NCBI RefSeq assembly: GCF_016316925.1 | Contig: NZ_JAEEGB010000003.1 | Coordinates: 98,042 to 162,041, forward strand | Direction: 5' to 3' | Length of the DNA stretch: 64,000 bases | Source: Clostridium aciditolerans | GTDB lineage: Bacteria > Bacillota > Clostridia > Clostridiales > Clostridiaceae | In this document: positions 8,580-17,996 of the stretch, in pieces | Position numbering within the stretch: the stretch's first letter is position 1 | How the letters are laid out: each line of letters starts with the position of its first letter | Position numbers and translations under genes: made by a program | Notes under the pieces: model-generated | Databases searched by the model: none | What the model was told of the DNA's origin: nothing | The model's input: only the letters and a program-made list of their open reading frames with translations

Positions 8580-8603
8580 AAGACTTGCCTTGGCAAGTCT
8601 TTT
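8578..8603. terminator. Convergent bidirectional terminator
   Basis: AAAAGACTTGCC (8578-8589) pairs with GGCAAGTCTTTT (8592-8603). It lies between the convergent fthC and PHP genes and can serve both. Confidence 0.85.
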
Positions 8604-8607
8604 AACT

Positions 8608-9447
8608 TTAAATGCTGTTAAGTTTTTCTAAAAATATTTCAATACCTTTTTCATCTAAAAATACTTCTCCGACAGTAGAGGCGTGTTTTGAATCGTTATC
8701 AACTATACCGTGGAAATCCGAACCAGCGGTAACTATTTTATTGTATTTGTTTGCGTAATTTAATAATCTTTCACTATCTTCTTTAGTATTAATTGAGTAT
8801 ATAGCTTCAATGCCATGAAAGGGAAGCTCTAAAAGATCTTCTAAGTTTATTTTTTTTATTAATACCGGGTGTGCCAGCACAATTAAGGCATTCATAGATT
8901 GCAGAAGTTTTATACCTTCTTCAGTACTCAACTTTTTGTTTGGAATGTAAGCTGGGCTATCATCTCCAATAAAGTTTTCAAAAATATCATCCCAACTGTA
9001 GTCATAGCCCTCTTCTAATATAGCTTTAGCAATATGAGGTCTTGCTACTATGCCATGAGCATCCTCTAATATTTTTTCATAATCAAGCTTTATATTAAAA
9101 ATATCCTTTAAGTTCTCAACTATCTTTTTAGCTCTGAATATTCTGTAATCATTCATTTCCTTAAGAAAGTCTTTAAAATTATCATTTATTTTGCTTACAT
9201 CACTAAAATATGCCAGGATGTGTACATTTTTACCATTATACAATGTAGAAAGTTCCACGCCGGGTATAACTTTTATTCCTACGCTTTCGCCATATTGTAC
9301 CGCTTCTTCTACTCCAGCAATTGTATCATGGTCTGTTATAGCTATAATATCTACACCTTCTTCTTTTGCTAAGTTAACTAGCTCAATAGGAGATAGTTTA
9401 CCATCAGAGTTTTTGGTGTGTAGATGAAAATCACCTTTTTTATACAA
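8608..9447 (-). CDS. PHP-domain phosphoesterase (TrpH/YciV-like)
   Basis: This 279-residue PHP phosphoesterase has all metal-binding motifs in order: DFHLHTKNSDGKLSP at the N terminus, AITDHDT, IPGVELST, PHIAKAIL, VLAHP and GSDFHG near the C terminus. Related enzymes hydrolyse 3',5'-bisphosphonucleotides or degrade short RNA 5' ends. It is the fourth gene of a minus-strand run; the gap to the flavoprotein gene is only 38 bases, the same as the other gaps in that run, so it is probably in the operon with the 1620-residue protein. That linkage suggests a nucleotide-type phosphate ester as substrate. The substrate itself is inferred, not shown. Confidence 0.88.
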   Translation of the reverse strand: MYKKGDFHLHTKNSDGKLSPIELVNLAKEEGVDIIAITDHDTIAGVEEAVQYGESVGIKVIPGVELSTLYNGKNVHILAYFSDVSKINDNFKDFLKEMNDYRIFRAKKIVENLKDIFNIKLDYEKILEDAHGIVARPHIAKAILEEGYDYSWDDIFENFIGDDSPAYIPNKKLSTEEGIKLLQSMNALIVLAHPVLIKKINLEDLLELPFHGIEAIYSINTKEDSERLLNYANKYNKIVTAGSDFHGIVDNDSKHASTVGEVFLDEKGIEIFLEKLNSI

Positions 9448-9485
9448 TTAAAATCACCTTCTTGTTAAAATATACTGCAGTACTA

Positions 9486-10541
9486 TTATAGACCTTCAGC
9501 CATATGTTTTGCAAAAATTTTTGCTTTATTTTCAATTCCCTCAATTTTAAAAATGGAATTAGGGTCATTAGCTGTCTCGGTAATTATAGCATAAGGTGGA
9601 AGTCTAAAACCTTTGTTAATACTTAAAGCTCCGATAAGTTGTTTGGCTACAGAGTCGCTGCCAGAGTTTCCTGATACAATAACGCCGAAGGTCGACTTAT
9701 CATGAAAGCCAGTTTTATGATATAAAACTGTAAGTCTGTTTATTGTGGCAGTTAAGTTCGCTGCAATTGCATCATTATAGTTTGGACATAGCCATACTAT
9801 TGAATCCGCTTTTTCAATAGCAGGAAGTACATTTTCTGTCATAAAGCCTCCATAAAAGCAGCGATTCTTTTTACCATAGTGAAGGCATAAGGTATATGAA
9901 CATCCTTTACAATCTAATATTTCACCATTTTCAATTTGAATCTCATTAATTATAAAATCAGTTAAGTTCTTAGAGGCCATATGCCATAGTTCAAGCGTGT
10001 TTGAGACTTTGTGTGGTGAAGAATATAATACTGTAATGTTTTTTTTAGTTTTATCATGAGAAACATTTTTATAGTCTAAAAGTCTTTTGCCAAGATTACT
10101 ACATAAATGAGTACATATGTCCTTAAGTGGAATCTGAAGAGTTTTTTGCCAGGTTAAAAAGTTTCGTAAGCTTTTAGTTGCTTCAACTAAAGGGTGCCCT
10201 ATAAAGCTGCATCCGAAGTTATTAGCCATAAAAACTATATCTTGAGCGGCTCCTTTAGTACCAAGTTCACTTGAACTATGAACAAGTAGGGAGGCTATTG
10301 AACCATAAAAAATGTCATTACCTTTATTCTTTAGTGATTCAAAAAATTTAAGCATTGGTAAATCAAAGCCTGTAAATCCTAACTCCAGTACAAATAATAT
10401 TTTTTTATCTTTTAAGCATAGACAATCTTTGAACTCTCTTATATATATGACAGAATCAAAATTTCTACTAAAGGCTTCTATCATAAGTTGAAGCTGTTCA
10501 GACAAATCTTCATTTGGAGCTATAACATACAGATTTTTCAT
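9486..10541 (-). CDS. NAD(P)H-dependent FMN reductase-like protein with extra N-terminal domain
   Basis: This protein of about 351 residues has a C-terminal flavodoxin-fold FMN_red domain from roughly residue 165. It contains VLYSSPHKVSNT as the phosphate loop, a CKGCSYTLC cysteine cluster, ADSIVWLCPNYNDA, and INRLTVLYHK. The N-terminal half (LYVIAPNEDLSEQ onward) looks like a second, degenerate flavodoxin- or receiver-like alpha/beta domain. The ATG at 10541 is chosen because GGGGTGAT precedes it; the ATG at 10559 has no site. It lies 38 bases after the LDH-like gene. Flavin-dependent reduction of a product made by its operon partners is an inference. Confidence 0.72.
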   Translation of the reverse strand: MKNLYVIAPNEDLSEQLQLMIEAFSRNFDSVIYIREFKDCLCLKDKKILFVLELGFTGFDLPMLKFFESLKNKGNDIFYGSIASLLVHSSSELGTKGAAQDIVFMANNFGCSFIGHPLVEATKSLRNFLTWQKTLQIPLKDICTHLCSNLGKRLLDYKNVSHDKTKKNITVLYSSPHKVSNTLELWHMASKNLTDFIINEIQIENGEILDCKGCSYTLCLHYGKKNRCFYGGFMTENVLPAIEKADSIVWLCPNYNDAIAANLTATINRLTVLYHKTGFHDKSTFGVIVSGNSGSDSVAKQLIGALSINKGFRLPPYAIITETANDPNSIFKIEGIENKAKIFAKHMAEGL

Positions 10542-10579
10542 ACCATCACCCCGCATCATATATTTTAGAGTTGTTTTCC

Positions 10580-11848
10580 CTATAATAAAGAATTATAGGT
10601 TTCTAATAGTTTCATATATAGGCTATCAGACATATTTTTATAGGTTTCCAGCTCTATGCCACCGGGAAGCAATCTATTTCTGCATCCCATAAAAGTTCCT
10701 CCTATAAAAGTAGCACTATAATGCCAATCACCTTTTATTGTAGCTATAAGAGAGAAGGCTCCAGAGGACAAAGCAGGAGCTATATAAGGCTTAAATCCTA
10801 TAGACCGAACCTCTAAGTTAGCTGTTCTTGTTTTAGCTGTTAAGTACTCTGATAACTCCTCATTATAGTTATCTATACTATCTGCTACTATGAGCCCTTC
10901 ACCATGAGGGCCAAAGGCTCTACCATATTCTAAATAGTGTTTACAGTCATCTCTTTGCTTGGCATAATAGCATGCTCTGGCATTCATTACACCAAGTCCG
11001 TAACCCCTAATCTGCTCTGGCATGAGAGAAGGGCGTTGATCAGAGGTATATTTAATACTTTCTTCGAAAACTGTTTTACAAAGTAAGTCTACAGGGTCAG
11101 AAACTACTGCAAAGATACCTTTAAAGTTGTTCTTAGAAGCTAGACTTGTGTAGTAACTAATAATTTTTGAGTTCCCTTGAAACTGTATAAGCCTCACATC
11201 TGAAATTTCATTGCCAACCTCAGGTACGTAGGCAGACACACAAAAGACAAACATATCGCAGTTAAATAAATCTTCTTCGTCCGCAGCATAAACGGTGGGA
11301 TAATTATTGTTATAATCTGGTGGTAGAATTTGATTACACTCATACTCCCATCTTTTTACTTTATTTTCATCCTTATCGTATATATTTATATGGGATATAC
11401 AGTCTCCCCCTAAAAGTCTAAGTCCGGTAATCAGCGTTCCGCCTACATCACCAAGGCCAACAACTGTGAGACTCCATTTTTTTGTGGGTTTTATATTTTC
11501 ACATATTACAGGAAAATGTGAATCTAAAGCTTCCTGCCAATCCTTATAAGCGGTATTTATAGAAGTAACATTTCTATTATATATATGTTTTATTATCCAA
11601 TCAGGAATAATTAGATTATGATTAGTTACATCTTTTAGAAGTTCTAAGTTTTCTTCATCTATAAATAAATTATTTGTAGATGTTACACAATAGGACATTC
11701 TAGATTTATATGGATCAATATTATTTAGCGAGAAGATTCTTCCACTAAAATTTTTGGCAGATTCCTCCGTAATTTCCTGGAGATCATACTTTTCATTTGA
11801 AATTAGTAGTTTGTTTTCTAATGTGTAGTAAAATAAGCCTTTAGACAT
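10580..11848 (-). CDS. LDH/MDH-superfamily-like Rossmann protein of unknown function
   Basis: A roughly 120-residue N-terminal extension of unknown fold comes first. It is followed by an apparent lactate/malate dehydrogenase-type domain: LTVVGLGDVGGT with the GxGxxG dinucleotide loop at 131-137, NIYDKDENKV as the acidic strand, VVSDPVDLL at about 249-256 (the LDH NPVD motif), and GRAFGPHGEGLIV at about 309-321, resembling the LDH GEHGDS loop with His315 in the catalytic position. The total of 422 residues exceeds normal LDH length. It lies 37 bases downstream of the 1620-residue gene. I infer an NAD(P)-dependent oxidoreductase on an unusual substrate; it is not an ordinary lactate dehydrogenase. 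Confidence 0.65.
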   Translation of the reverse strand: MSKGLFYYTLENKLLISNEKYDLQEITEESAKNFSGRIFSLNNIDPYKSRMSYCVTSTNNLFIDEENLELLKDVTNHNLIIPDWIIKHIYNRNVTSINTAYKDWQEALDSHFPVICENIKPTKKWSLTVVGLGDVGGTLITGLRLLGGDCISHINIYDKDENKVKRWEYECNQILPPDYNNNYPTVYAADEEDLFNCDMFVFCVSAYVPEVGNEISDVRLIQFQGNSKIISYYTSLASKNNFKGIFAVVSDPVDLLCKTVFEESIKYTSDQRPSLMPEQIRGYGLGVMNARACYYAKQRDDCKHYLEYGRAFGPHGEGLIVADSIDNYNEELSEYLTAKTRTANLEVRSIGFKPYIAPALSSGAFSLIATIKGDWHYSATFIGGTFMGCRNRLLPGGIELETYKNMSDSLYMKLLETYNSLL

Positions 11849-11885
11849 ATATCAATCTAGTCCTTTCATCAAATTTTATTTAGTA

Positions 11886-14800
11886 TTATTTAAATGCATG
11901 ACTAAGCCTTAATAAAAGTTCAAGATCATTTTTTAAATAGCTGGAGGCATTTAGATTTAAGTTATATTCCATATTTTCTCCATGTTCAGGGCATCTAGGT
12001 ATTGTAAGTACTTGGCCTAGGGAGCCTAGGGTTAAATTTTTTTCCTGCATTGAATGAAATTCACTTTCTAATACTTCCAGTATGTTGATAGAGTTTTCTA
12101 TACAAGTTTTAGATAAATTATATATCTCTGCTTTTGGAGCTTTTCTGATAAAAGCAGGGTAAGTATATGGTAAAATTAAATTTATAGATGGCAGAAGATT
12201 TCTCTCAGGATAAACACCCCGCCATAATGCATCTCCTCCTATAAAGGGATATAAAGAATTCTCATTAAACCATATTTTAAGTCTTGGTATAAAATAGACG
12301 CTGTCAACTTGTCTGTTCTGCATATCCATTAAATCTTTTCCTCTTCCAGACAAAACGCCAACAATAATCTTTTGTACTTTTACATCCTCATTTTTAAAAA
12401 TAGGATCTAAAGCCTTTATTCTATATCCTTTATGAAGTAGATCATCTACTAATATAACTGTACGATTAAAGGATTTTATCATTTTTACTTGAGTTTTTAG
12501 ATCAAGGTAGTGAGGAAATTCTCCGATAATAAATCTTCTCATATCAGGATAAAAGAGCTTTTCTGTATGCAGTGATTTTGTCACTGTATTTGGTATTACA
12601 TACCTTCTCAATATATCTCCATAAGGTACACACATGGATGGTCCTAGTTTTTTAGGAAGAACTGTTTGAGTTGGTACACCATTTTCTTTGCATATTTTTC
12701 TTATCATATTTTGATATACAAAGTTAACATCAAAGGGAATAAGAAGTTCTCCAGGATAAAGCTTTATAATGGCTTCCTGCAGTTTCTTTCGTGAAGTAGA
12801 TAATACATTTCTTACCCTAGGATTGCTTCTAAAAGGCTCTTTTATTATATTTTGTATGTCAAGATTTAGTATACAAGGAGTACTCATATTAACTGCAAAA
12901 ACAGGGTTACTTTCATCGCAAAAGGGAACCTTAATAAATCCATTTAGTTTAAGTAAATCATATATGCTGTCAGAGCAAAATTTATTGCCGAATATATTTT
13001 TAAATATACCATACTCATAATCCCTTGAAATGCACGAAGTCAGAGTTTCTGTAAGTAATATTTGCTCTAGTTCATTGTTTTTATCGTAATTTTTTATATA
13101 TAAGCCATCTATCAGTATTATTCTTCCTACACTATTTTCACGTATATACTGTGATACCTCAGAGTTTCTAAATTCATCGTACAAAGTAGCAGAACGAATC
13201 CAATGAAAAACAGAGAAACCTAGGATTTGGTTAGTGTTGGTATTTTTTAATAGCATTATTCTAGCTGAAGGTTTAGAAGATACAGATATAAGCTTTTCTT
13301 TAAACTCTTCATCTGACTCAGATATACTTTCGCATATTGTATCTATGAAATCAGCAGAAAGAATATCAATAACCTCTGTATCCAGCCAAGGAGATTTTAT
13401 TAATGACTTATCTTGTGCTTCTCTTTGATAAAAACCATTATCATAAATATACTGTTGTGCTAAGGGGTCTACAAGACTAGAAATATCTCTATTTTCATCT
13501 ATATAGCTTCTTATTTGTGTAGAGCTCAGCTCTGAGTATTTAGATGATAATGTAAGAACTATAACATCTTTTTCTATATTTTTTACTGCACTGCTAAATT
13601 TCTTGTTTTTACCTCTCTCAAAAATTATATGAGCAAAAGTATGGATAGAATTCTCCGTTTTAGGCAATTTATAGCTTGATGCATTTAAGAGAACATCACT
13701 TCCTATAGCAATATATACCTCAGAATCTAGAAAATTTTCTCTTAAGATCTTTAGACTATCTGGATTTGCTATATTTGTTGGAAGAATATCAGGGTAAATA
13801 TATATATTAAGTTCATCTGAAATAGACATATTAACTAAGTTTCTTCTTAAAAGACTAGGAAGCGTTTTTTTAGACCAAGAGAACTCATCAATGGCTAGAT
13901 ACACTTCGAAGCCTAAATCCCTTATATATTTTGCAATTTCTTTGTGACTAAGAGAGAATGGATCAAAAGTTCCAGGGAAAAATGCAATCTTTTCTGGGAG
14001 AGGTATATCTATCTTTCCATGGAAAAAGTTAAAATCTGATATAAATCTATATATATGATTTAAACTTGCTGATCTTGTTAAAAATAAAAGCTTAGCATTT
14101 TCATTACTTGTAATTAGTGTAAGCACTTTTTTAGCTATAAGTTTAAATATATCAGCCTTTTTCTTTAGCCCAAGATATGGAGCACCAAAAATATCTTTAC
14201 CTATAACACTAAAGGCTGCTTGTTTAACCTGAGGATCATAATTTCCTAGACCATTAAGGAGAATCCCGAACATTTTATTTAGTCTTTTATAATAAAAATT
14301 TTCATTTTCCTCAAATCTGTCTTTATAAAGATCATAGTATGAAATAGTTATTCCTATAGTCTTCAATATTAGTGACTTAAGATTAATATTAGATGATTTA
14401 ATCTTAACTATAGAATCATTAATTACCTCATCTAATTCTTTAGGTTGAAGCCATAGGATTGCTTGACCAGCGTATCGTGGTATATATTCAGTAAATTTGT
14501 TTCCCTCAATTTCAAGTGCACGGAATAATTCTACAGCCACTTCATTTCGTTCTGCCAAAGTTAGATAAGGCATAATCATTAAAACTGCGCTTCCAGCTTT
14601 ATTTCTAACACTCTCTATTGCACTTACCTTTAACAGATTACAAAAATGTATAGCTGTATGTAGTCCAGTAGATTGTGAATTATTTAATGCATGGTCTAAA
14701 AGTAATTCTACTTGATTTCTTTTCCTAATCCAGTCGGTAGCAGTTTTTAGGTTACTTAAGAATATATCTGTCACAGTGTTTTTATTTAATTGACAGTGTG

Positions 14801-16748
14801 ACTTAAAGTACTCTATATTATTTTTTATATTTAAGGTATTATTTATTTTATAAAGCAAAAGGTTTTCAGCAGGAACCTTGCTTTTTTTAGTTATATTTAA
14901 GAAATGCTGCCTTAACTTTTGTATAAATGGATGTTCTGTCGGAAGCTCATGAATTAAACTCAGCATAGTTTCTAATGCTTCAAGTCTGGTAACACTACTT
15001 CTCTTTGTCAATTTAGAAAATACATAATAATAAATTATATCAATATCGTCTTCATATGCATCAAAAGGTATATATTTAGCAGTTTCTAGCAAAAACAAGT
15101 CGCAATCACTGCTTTTATATCTTTCGTCTTTATAAAAATTGAATATGATTTCTTTATAGATCTTATAATAGGACCTTTTTCGGCAATTTACAAATAGGGA
15201 ATTCACCATGATACTTATACTGTATCCTATATTGAATCTATGAGAGGGTATAACCTTATGTCCAGGAGAAAGCATTAATTCAAAGTATTCCTTTAGCAGA
15301 TCAACACTACAAATAGAACTAGTTTCTAATTTTACGTTTTCTGGAATTTCCTTTCTATACTCCTCATCGAAAATAGCAATGAGGCTTCCTATTAATTCAG
15401 CACAATGCCTTCGTATATCATCTTCAGGATGTACTAGATTTTCATATAAAAATTTAATAGTTTGAAGTTTTTGCTTTTGGGTAAGGTATGTAGAATATTC
15501 TTGGAATATTCTTATGTATTCTCTTAAGTTTTTCCAATCCTTTTCGCTCCTTGCCATTTCTAATAAGGCATCAAGTGAGTATTCGTCACGAAGGTGATAC
15601 ATTAAGTTTATATTATGACTTATAGAAAGATATTTTAGATTTTGTACAATTCCGTTTCCTTGAAGTAGGGTATAGTGTTGTTTAGGTATTTTTGATAGAA
15701 TAAACTTTGATTTAGGTTCAGTATCTATGCCTAAATTAATAAGAAAATCTTCAAAGTCTTTCAATTTAGAATAAACTCTTTTATACCTTTTGCTTTTCTC
15801 ACCAGTAACATTTTCAAGTTTGTTTAAAATAACGTGAAAAGAATCCTCAAGGGGGTAAACCTTCATTTTGGCTTTTCCATTTATATATTCATCTTTTATT
15901 CTAAAATCAGAGTATATAAGAAGCAAGGATTCAATAGATAGATTTTCAAGCTCTAAATCCCAGGTAGAGTGATTAATAGCTATATTCCTTATATAATTAA
16001 TTCCATATCTTTTAAACCATTGATCTGTATAGTAATAGTGGAGCCTAGGAACCCGTTTTAACTCCATTCCTTTACATCCATACTTTCCTATGTCATGACC
16101 TCCGGCAGCACCTGAAACCCTACCTAAATCTACTGGTGTTCCGAGGGATTTTAATTGACGTGCGATAAATAATGAAAGATAATGAACGCCGCATACATGA
16201 TCTAGTGTGGTAAAACCAGTTATTTCTCCGTTTATCTTCATCATTTCATAAGAGTAATTGTCGTTAAAAGCTCTAACAAATCTTCTATATTCTTCTGGGT
16301 GTTCAAGTTCGTTTTCTTCTTGCAGAGTTAAAAAGTTCATAGCATATAAACTTTGCCAAGTTCCATCAGAAGAGTCTTTCTGAACTTCACAGATTACACG
16401 AAAAATTCTTAAAAATGTCTCACAGGATGAAATTAACTCATCTAGTAGTTTTACAGAGACAGTTTCAGGGAAATTTTTGTATAAAGTGTATTGATGTATA
16501 TAACTAAGCCAATCAGAAGGTGCTTTTTCTTTTGCTAACTCATTAAGCATAGGTAGGCACAACTCAAGAGTTTTTTTAGCAGTAAAGTTATTTGTTTCTA
16601 TGAGGTCTTTTAAAGCATCAGAAAAATTCTTGTTTCTAAAATATTTATCTATTAAATATTTATCTATATTGAATTTTTGCAGCCATTTTGCACTAGTCAG
16701 TCTTCTTATAATTCTATTGTAAATTTCAACAAATGGTATGCTGTTCAT
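11886..16748 (-). CDS. Giant HD / helical-repeat / nucleotidyltransferase / GNAT / PRTase protein
   Basis: This is a 1620-residue cytosolic multidomain protein. Residues 175-290 form an HD hydrolase domain with H184, the HDIGK pair at 218-222, NHS at 259-261 and YSD at 279-281. Residues 365-905 are all-helical, HEAT-like repeats (for example HPEDDIRRHCAELIGSL and YDPQVKQAAFSVIG). Residues 920-1105 are a NadD-like adenylyltransferase with GTFDPFSLSH at 926-935 and SSTQIR at 1075-1080. Residues 1120-1285 resemble a GNAT fold. Residues 1335-1530 form a type I phosphoribosyltransferase with VILVDDLLHKG at 1431-1441. AAGGAGG precedes the ATG. It is first in a four-gene operon. A role in making or recycling a nucleotide-like compound is inferred; I know of no characterised protein with this layout. 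Confidence 0.78.
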   Translation of the reverse strand: MNSIPFVEIYNRIIRRLTSAKWLQKFNIDKYLIDKYFRNKNFSDALKDLIETNNFTAKKTLELCLPMLNELAKEKAPSDWLSYIHQYTLYKNFPETVSVKLLDELISSCETFLRIFRVICEVQKDSSDGTWQSLYAMNFLTLQEENELEHPEEYRRFVRAFNDNYSYEMMKINGEITGFTTLDHVCGVHYLSLFIARQLKSLGTPVDLGRVSGAAGGHDIGKYGCKGMELKRVPRLHYYYTDQWFKRYGINYIRNIAINHSTWDLELENLSIESLLLIYSDFRIKDEYINGKAKMKVYPLEDSFHVILNKLENVTGEKSKRYKRVYSKLKDFEDFLINLGIDTEPKSKFILSKIPKQHYTLLQGNGIVQNLKYLSISHNINLMYHLRDEYSLDALLEMARSEKDWKNLREYIRIFQEYSTYLTQKQKLQTIKFLYENLVHPEDDIRRHCAELIGSLIAIFDEEYRKEIPENVKLETSSICSVDLLKEYFELMLSPGHKVIPSHRFNIGYSISIMVNSLFVNCRKRSYYKIYKEIIFNFYKDERYKSSDCDLFLLETAKYIPFDAYEDDIDIIYYYVFSKLTKRSSVTRLEALETMLSLIHELPTEHPFIQKLRQHFLNITKKSKVPAENLLLYKINNTLNIKNNIEYFKSHCQLNKNTVTDIFLSNLKTATDWIRKRNQVELLLDHALNNSQSTGLHTAIHFCNLLKVSAIESVRNKAGSAVLMIMPYLTLAERNEVAVELFRALEIEGNKFTEYIPRYAGQAILWLQPKELDEVINDSIVKIKSSNINLKSLILKTIGITISYYDLYKDRFEENENFYYKRLNKMFGILLNGLGNYDPQVKQAAFSVIGKDIFGAPYLGLKKKADIFKLIAKKVLTLITSNENAKLLFLTRSASLNHIYRFISDFNFFHGKIDIPLPEKIAFFPGTFDPFSLSHKEIAKYIRDLGFEVYLAIDEFSWSKKTLPSLLRRNLVNMSISDELNIYIYPDILPTNIANPDSLKILRENFLDSEVYIAIGSDVLLNASSYKLPKTENSIHTFAHIIFERGKNKKFSSAVKNIEKDVIVLTLSSKYSELSSTQIRSYIDENRDISSLVDPLAQQYIYDNGFYQREAQDKSLIKSPWLDTEVIDILSADFIDTICESISESDEEFKEKLISVSSKPSARIMLLKNTNTNQILGFSVFHWIRSATLYDEFRNSEVSQYIRENSVGRIILIDGLYIKNYDKNNELEQILLTETLTSCISRDYEYGIFKNIFGNKFCSDSIYDLLKLNGFIKVPFCDESNPVFAVNMSTPCILNLDIQNIIKEPFRSNPRVRNVLSTSRKKLQEAIIKLYPGELLIPFDVNFVYQNMIRKICKENGVPTQTVLPKKLGPSMCVPYGDILRRYVIPNTVTKSLHTEKLFYPDMRRFIIGEFPHYLDLKTQVKMIKSFNRTVILVDDLLHKGYRIKALDPIFKNEDVKVQKIIVGVLSGRGKDLMDMQNRQVDSVYFIPRLKIWFNENSLYPFIGGDALWRGVYPERNLLPSINLILPYTYPAFIRKAPKAEIYNLSKTCIENSINILEVLESEFHSMQEKNLTLGSLGQVLTIPRCPEHGENMEYNLNLNASSYLKNDLELLLRLSHAFK

Positions 16749-16973
16749 TTTGTCCTCCTTAATACATTGTTTACAGAAAATTATATACTTTTACCATGTT
16801 TTTTTAAAGTCATTAAAGTGAAATTTTTCAAGATATAATGAAATGAATAGAGAATTTAAAATAGCCTTGGTCATCTCCAAGACTATTTGTATAAACTTCT
16901 GCTAAGTTTAACATTATACTATCACTATTAGAAGGTGTATATATAAACATAGATAATAGCTTAATAATAGAGT

Positions 16974-17372
16974 TTACTGTGATAAATTTTGTGCCTGTTC
17001 AAGGTCTTGTTGAAGTTGCTGCTGTGGAGTTGAAAAAGTATTATACCATTGTTTGTTCACTGCTATGTCTGATAGCCTATAATGTTCGTTTAATGAATTA
17101 GTAAGCTGTGAACCTAACAATTCTCTAAGTTGAGGATTGGTTATTTCAGTAATTACTGAAGTAAGTGCGACAATATCAGACTTGGACATAGTTAGCAACC
17201 CTAAAGCTATCTCCTTATCTTTAGCATTGTTATTTGAGTTGGAATCGTTGTTATTATTGTTACAGCCATTATTATTATTATTATTATTATTGTTATTATT
17301 GTTACTGTTATTGTTATTATTATTTTGAGTATTACTTGACATAATATTGCAAGCAGTGTCTATCCATGACAT
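16974..17372 (-). CDS. CotF-like spore coat protein with poly-Asn tract
   Basis: This 132-residue protein has three parts. The first 12 residues (MSWIDTACNIMS) are followed by a nearly pure Asn tract of about 35 residues with a few Ser and Gly. Then comes a helical Coat_F-like segment (KEIALGLLTMSKSDIVALT, NPQLRELLGSQL, NEHYRLSDIAVNKQWY). Proteins with this domain are incorporated in spore coats. The tract is encoded by an AAT/AAC microsatellite, so its length probably varies between strains. AGGAGG lies before the ATG. It is the second gene of a pair with the 17401-17793 gene, 28 bases apart. Confidence 0.75.
   Translation of the reverse strand: MSWIDTACNIMSSNTQNNNNNNSNNNNNNNNNNNNGCNNNNNDSNSNNNAKDKEIALGLLTMSKSDIVALTSVITEITNPQLRELLGSQLTNSLNEHYRLSDIAVNKQWYNTFSTPQQQLQQDLEQAQNLSQ
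17231..17330. repeat. AAT/ATT trinucleotide microsatellite
   Basis: An in-frame run of ATT/GTT triplets on the plus strand encodes poly-Asn in the minus-strand coat protein. It is a slippage-prone tract. Confidence 0.85.
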
Positions 17373-17400
17373 TATTATATTACCTCCTATCTAGGTCTTT

Positions 17401-17793
17401 TTAACCGAAAGAACCACCACTTGGATTGTTTTGGTTACTTTCATTGTTTTGGTTATTTTGACTGTTTTGGCTAGTTTGCTGATTATTTTGTTGATTATTT
17501 TGTTGGTTATTTTGCTGATTATTTTGTTGGTTATTCTGTTGATTACTCTGATTGTTTTGATTAGCATTGTTATTTTGATTGTTACCTAAATTACACTGAT
17601 TGTTAATAAAGTTTTGTATTTGCTGAAGGGCTGATTTTTTAGAATTTAAACATTGCTGCATGTAATTCTTCAACTCATTATCATTTACCATTGACATACT
17701 TGCTTCAGTTCTTTTTAAACTTACAATTTCACTATTCATTAATTCGTGTAACTCTAATAATTCATGTGGAGTTAAATCTGCATTATTTTGCAT
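17401..17793 (-). CDS. CotF-like spore coat protein with Asn/Gln-rich tail
   Basis: This 130-residue protein begins with a Coat_F-type helical domain of about 68 residues (LTPHELLELHELMNSEIVS, LKRTEASMSMV, ELKNYMQQCLNSKKSALQ). It continues into a tail made almost only of N and Q with repeated NNQQ units, ending in NPSGGSFG. AGAGGTGA lies 8 bases before the ATG. It is transcribed ahead of the other coat protein gene. Expression in the mother cell late in sporulation is expected for the family, but I could not place a sigma-E or sigma-K box with confidence. Confidence 0.82.
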   Translation of the reverse strand: MQNNADLTPHELLELHELMNSEIVSLKRTEASMSMVNDNELKNYMQQCLNSKKSALQQIQNFINNQCNLGNNQNNNANQNNQSNQQNNQQNNQQNNQQNNQQNNQQTSQNSQNNQNNESNQNNPSGGSFG

Positions 17794-17996
17794 AAATTGT
17801 CACCTCTCTTACTTGTTTTATTTTTCTCTATTTATTTACTTATATCCATGGAAAAAATAGTATAAATATTACTAAGGTAATATAAAAAATTTAAATATAA
17901 AGAAAGGTAAATTTTAATAAATATTTTAAAATTTAATATAAGATTTTAAATAAAGTTATGATAAAATTAATTAAATAACTTAAAGGAGATGAGCAT

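Noticed and set aside
17137..17328. Plus-strand frame with a poly-Leu stretch.
   Set aside because: It is the antisense reading of the poly-Asn tract in the coat protein gene; no ribosome site.
17440..17580. Regular short repeats that look like a CRISPR at first sight.
   Set aside because: They are in-frame NNQQ codons of the coat protein tail; there are no spacers of constant length.
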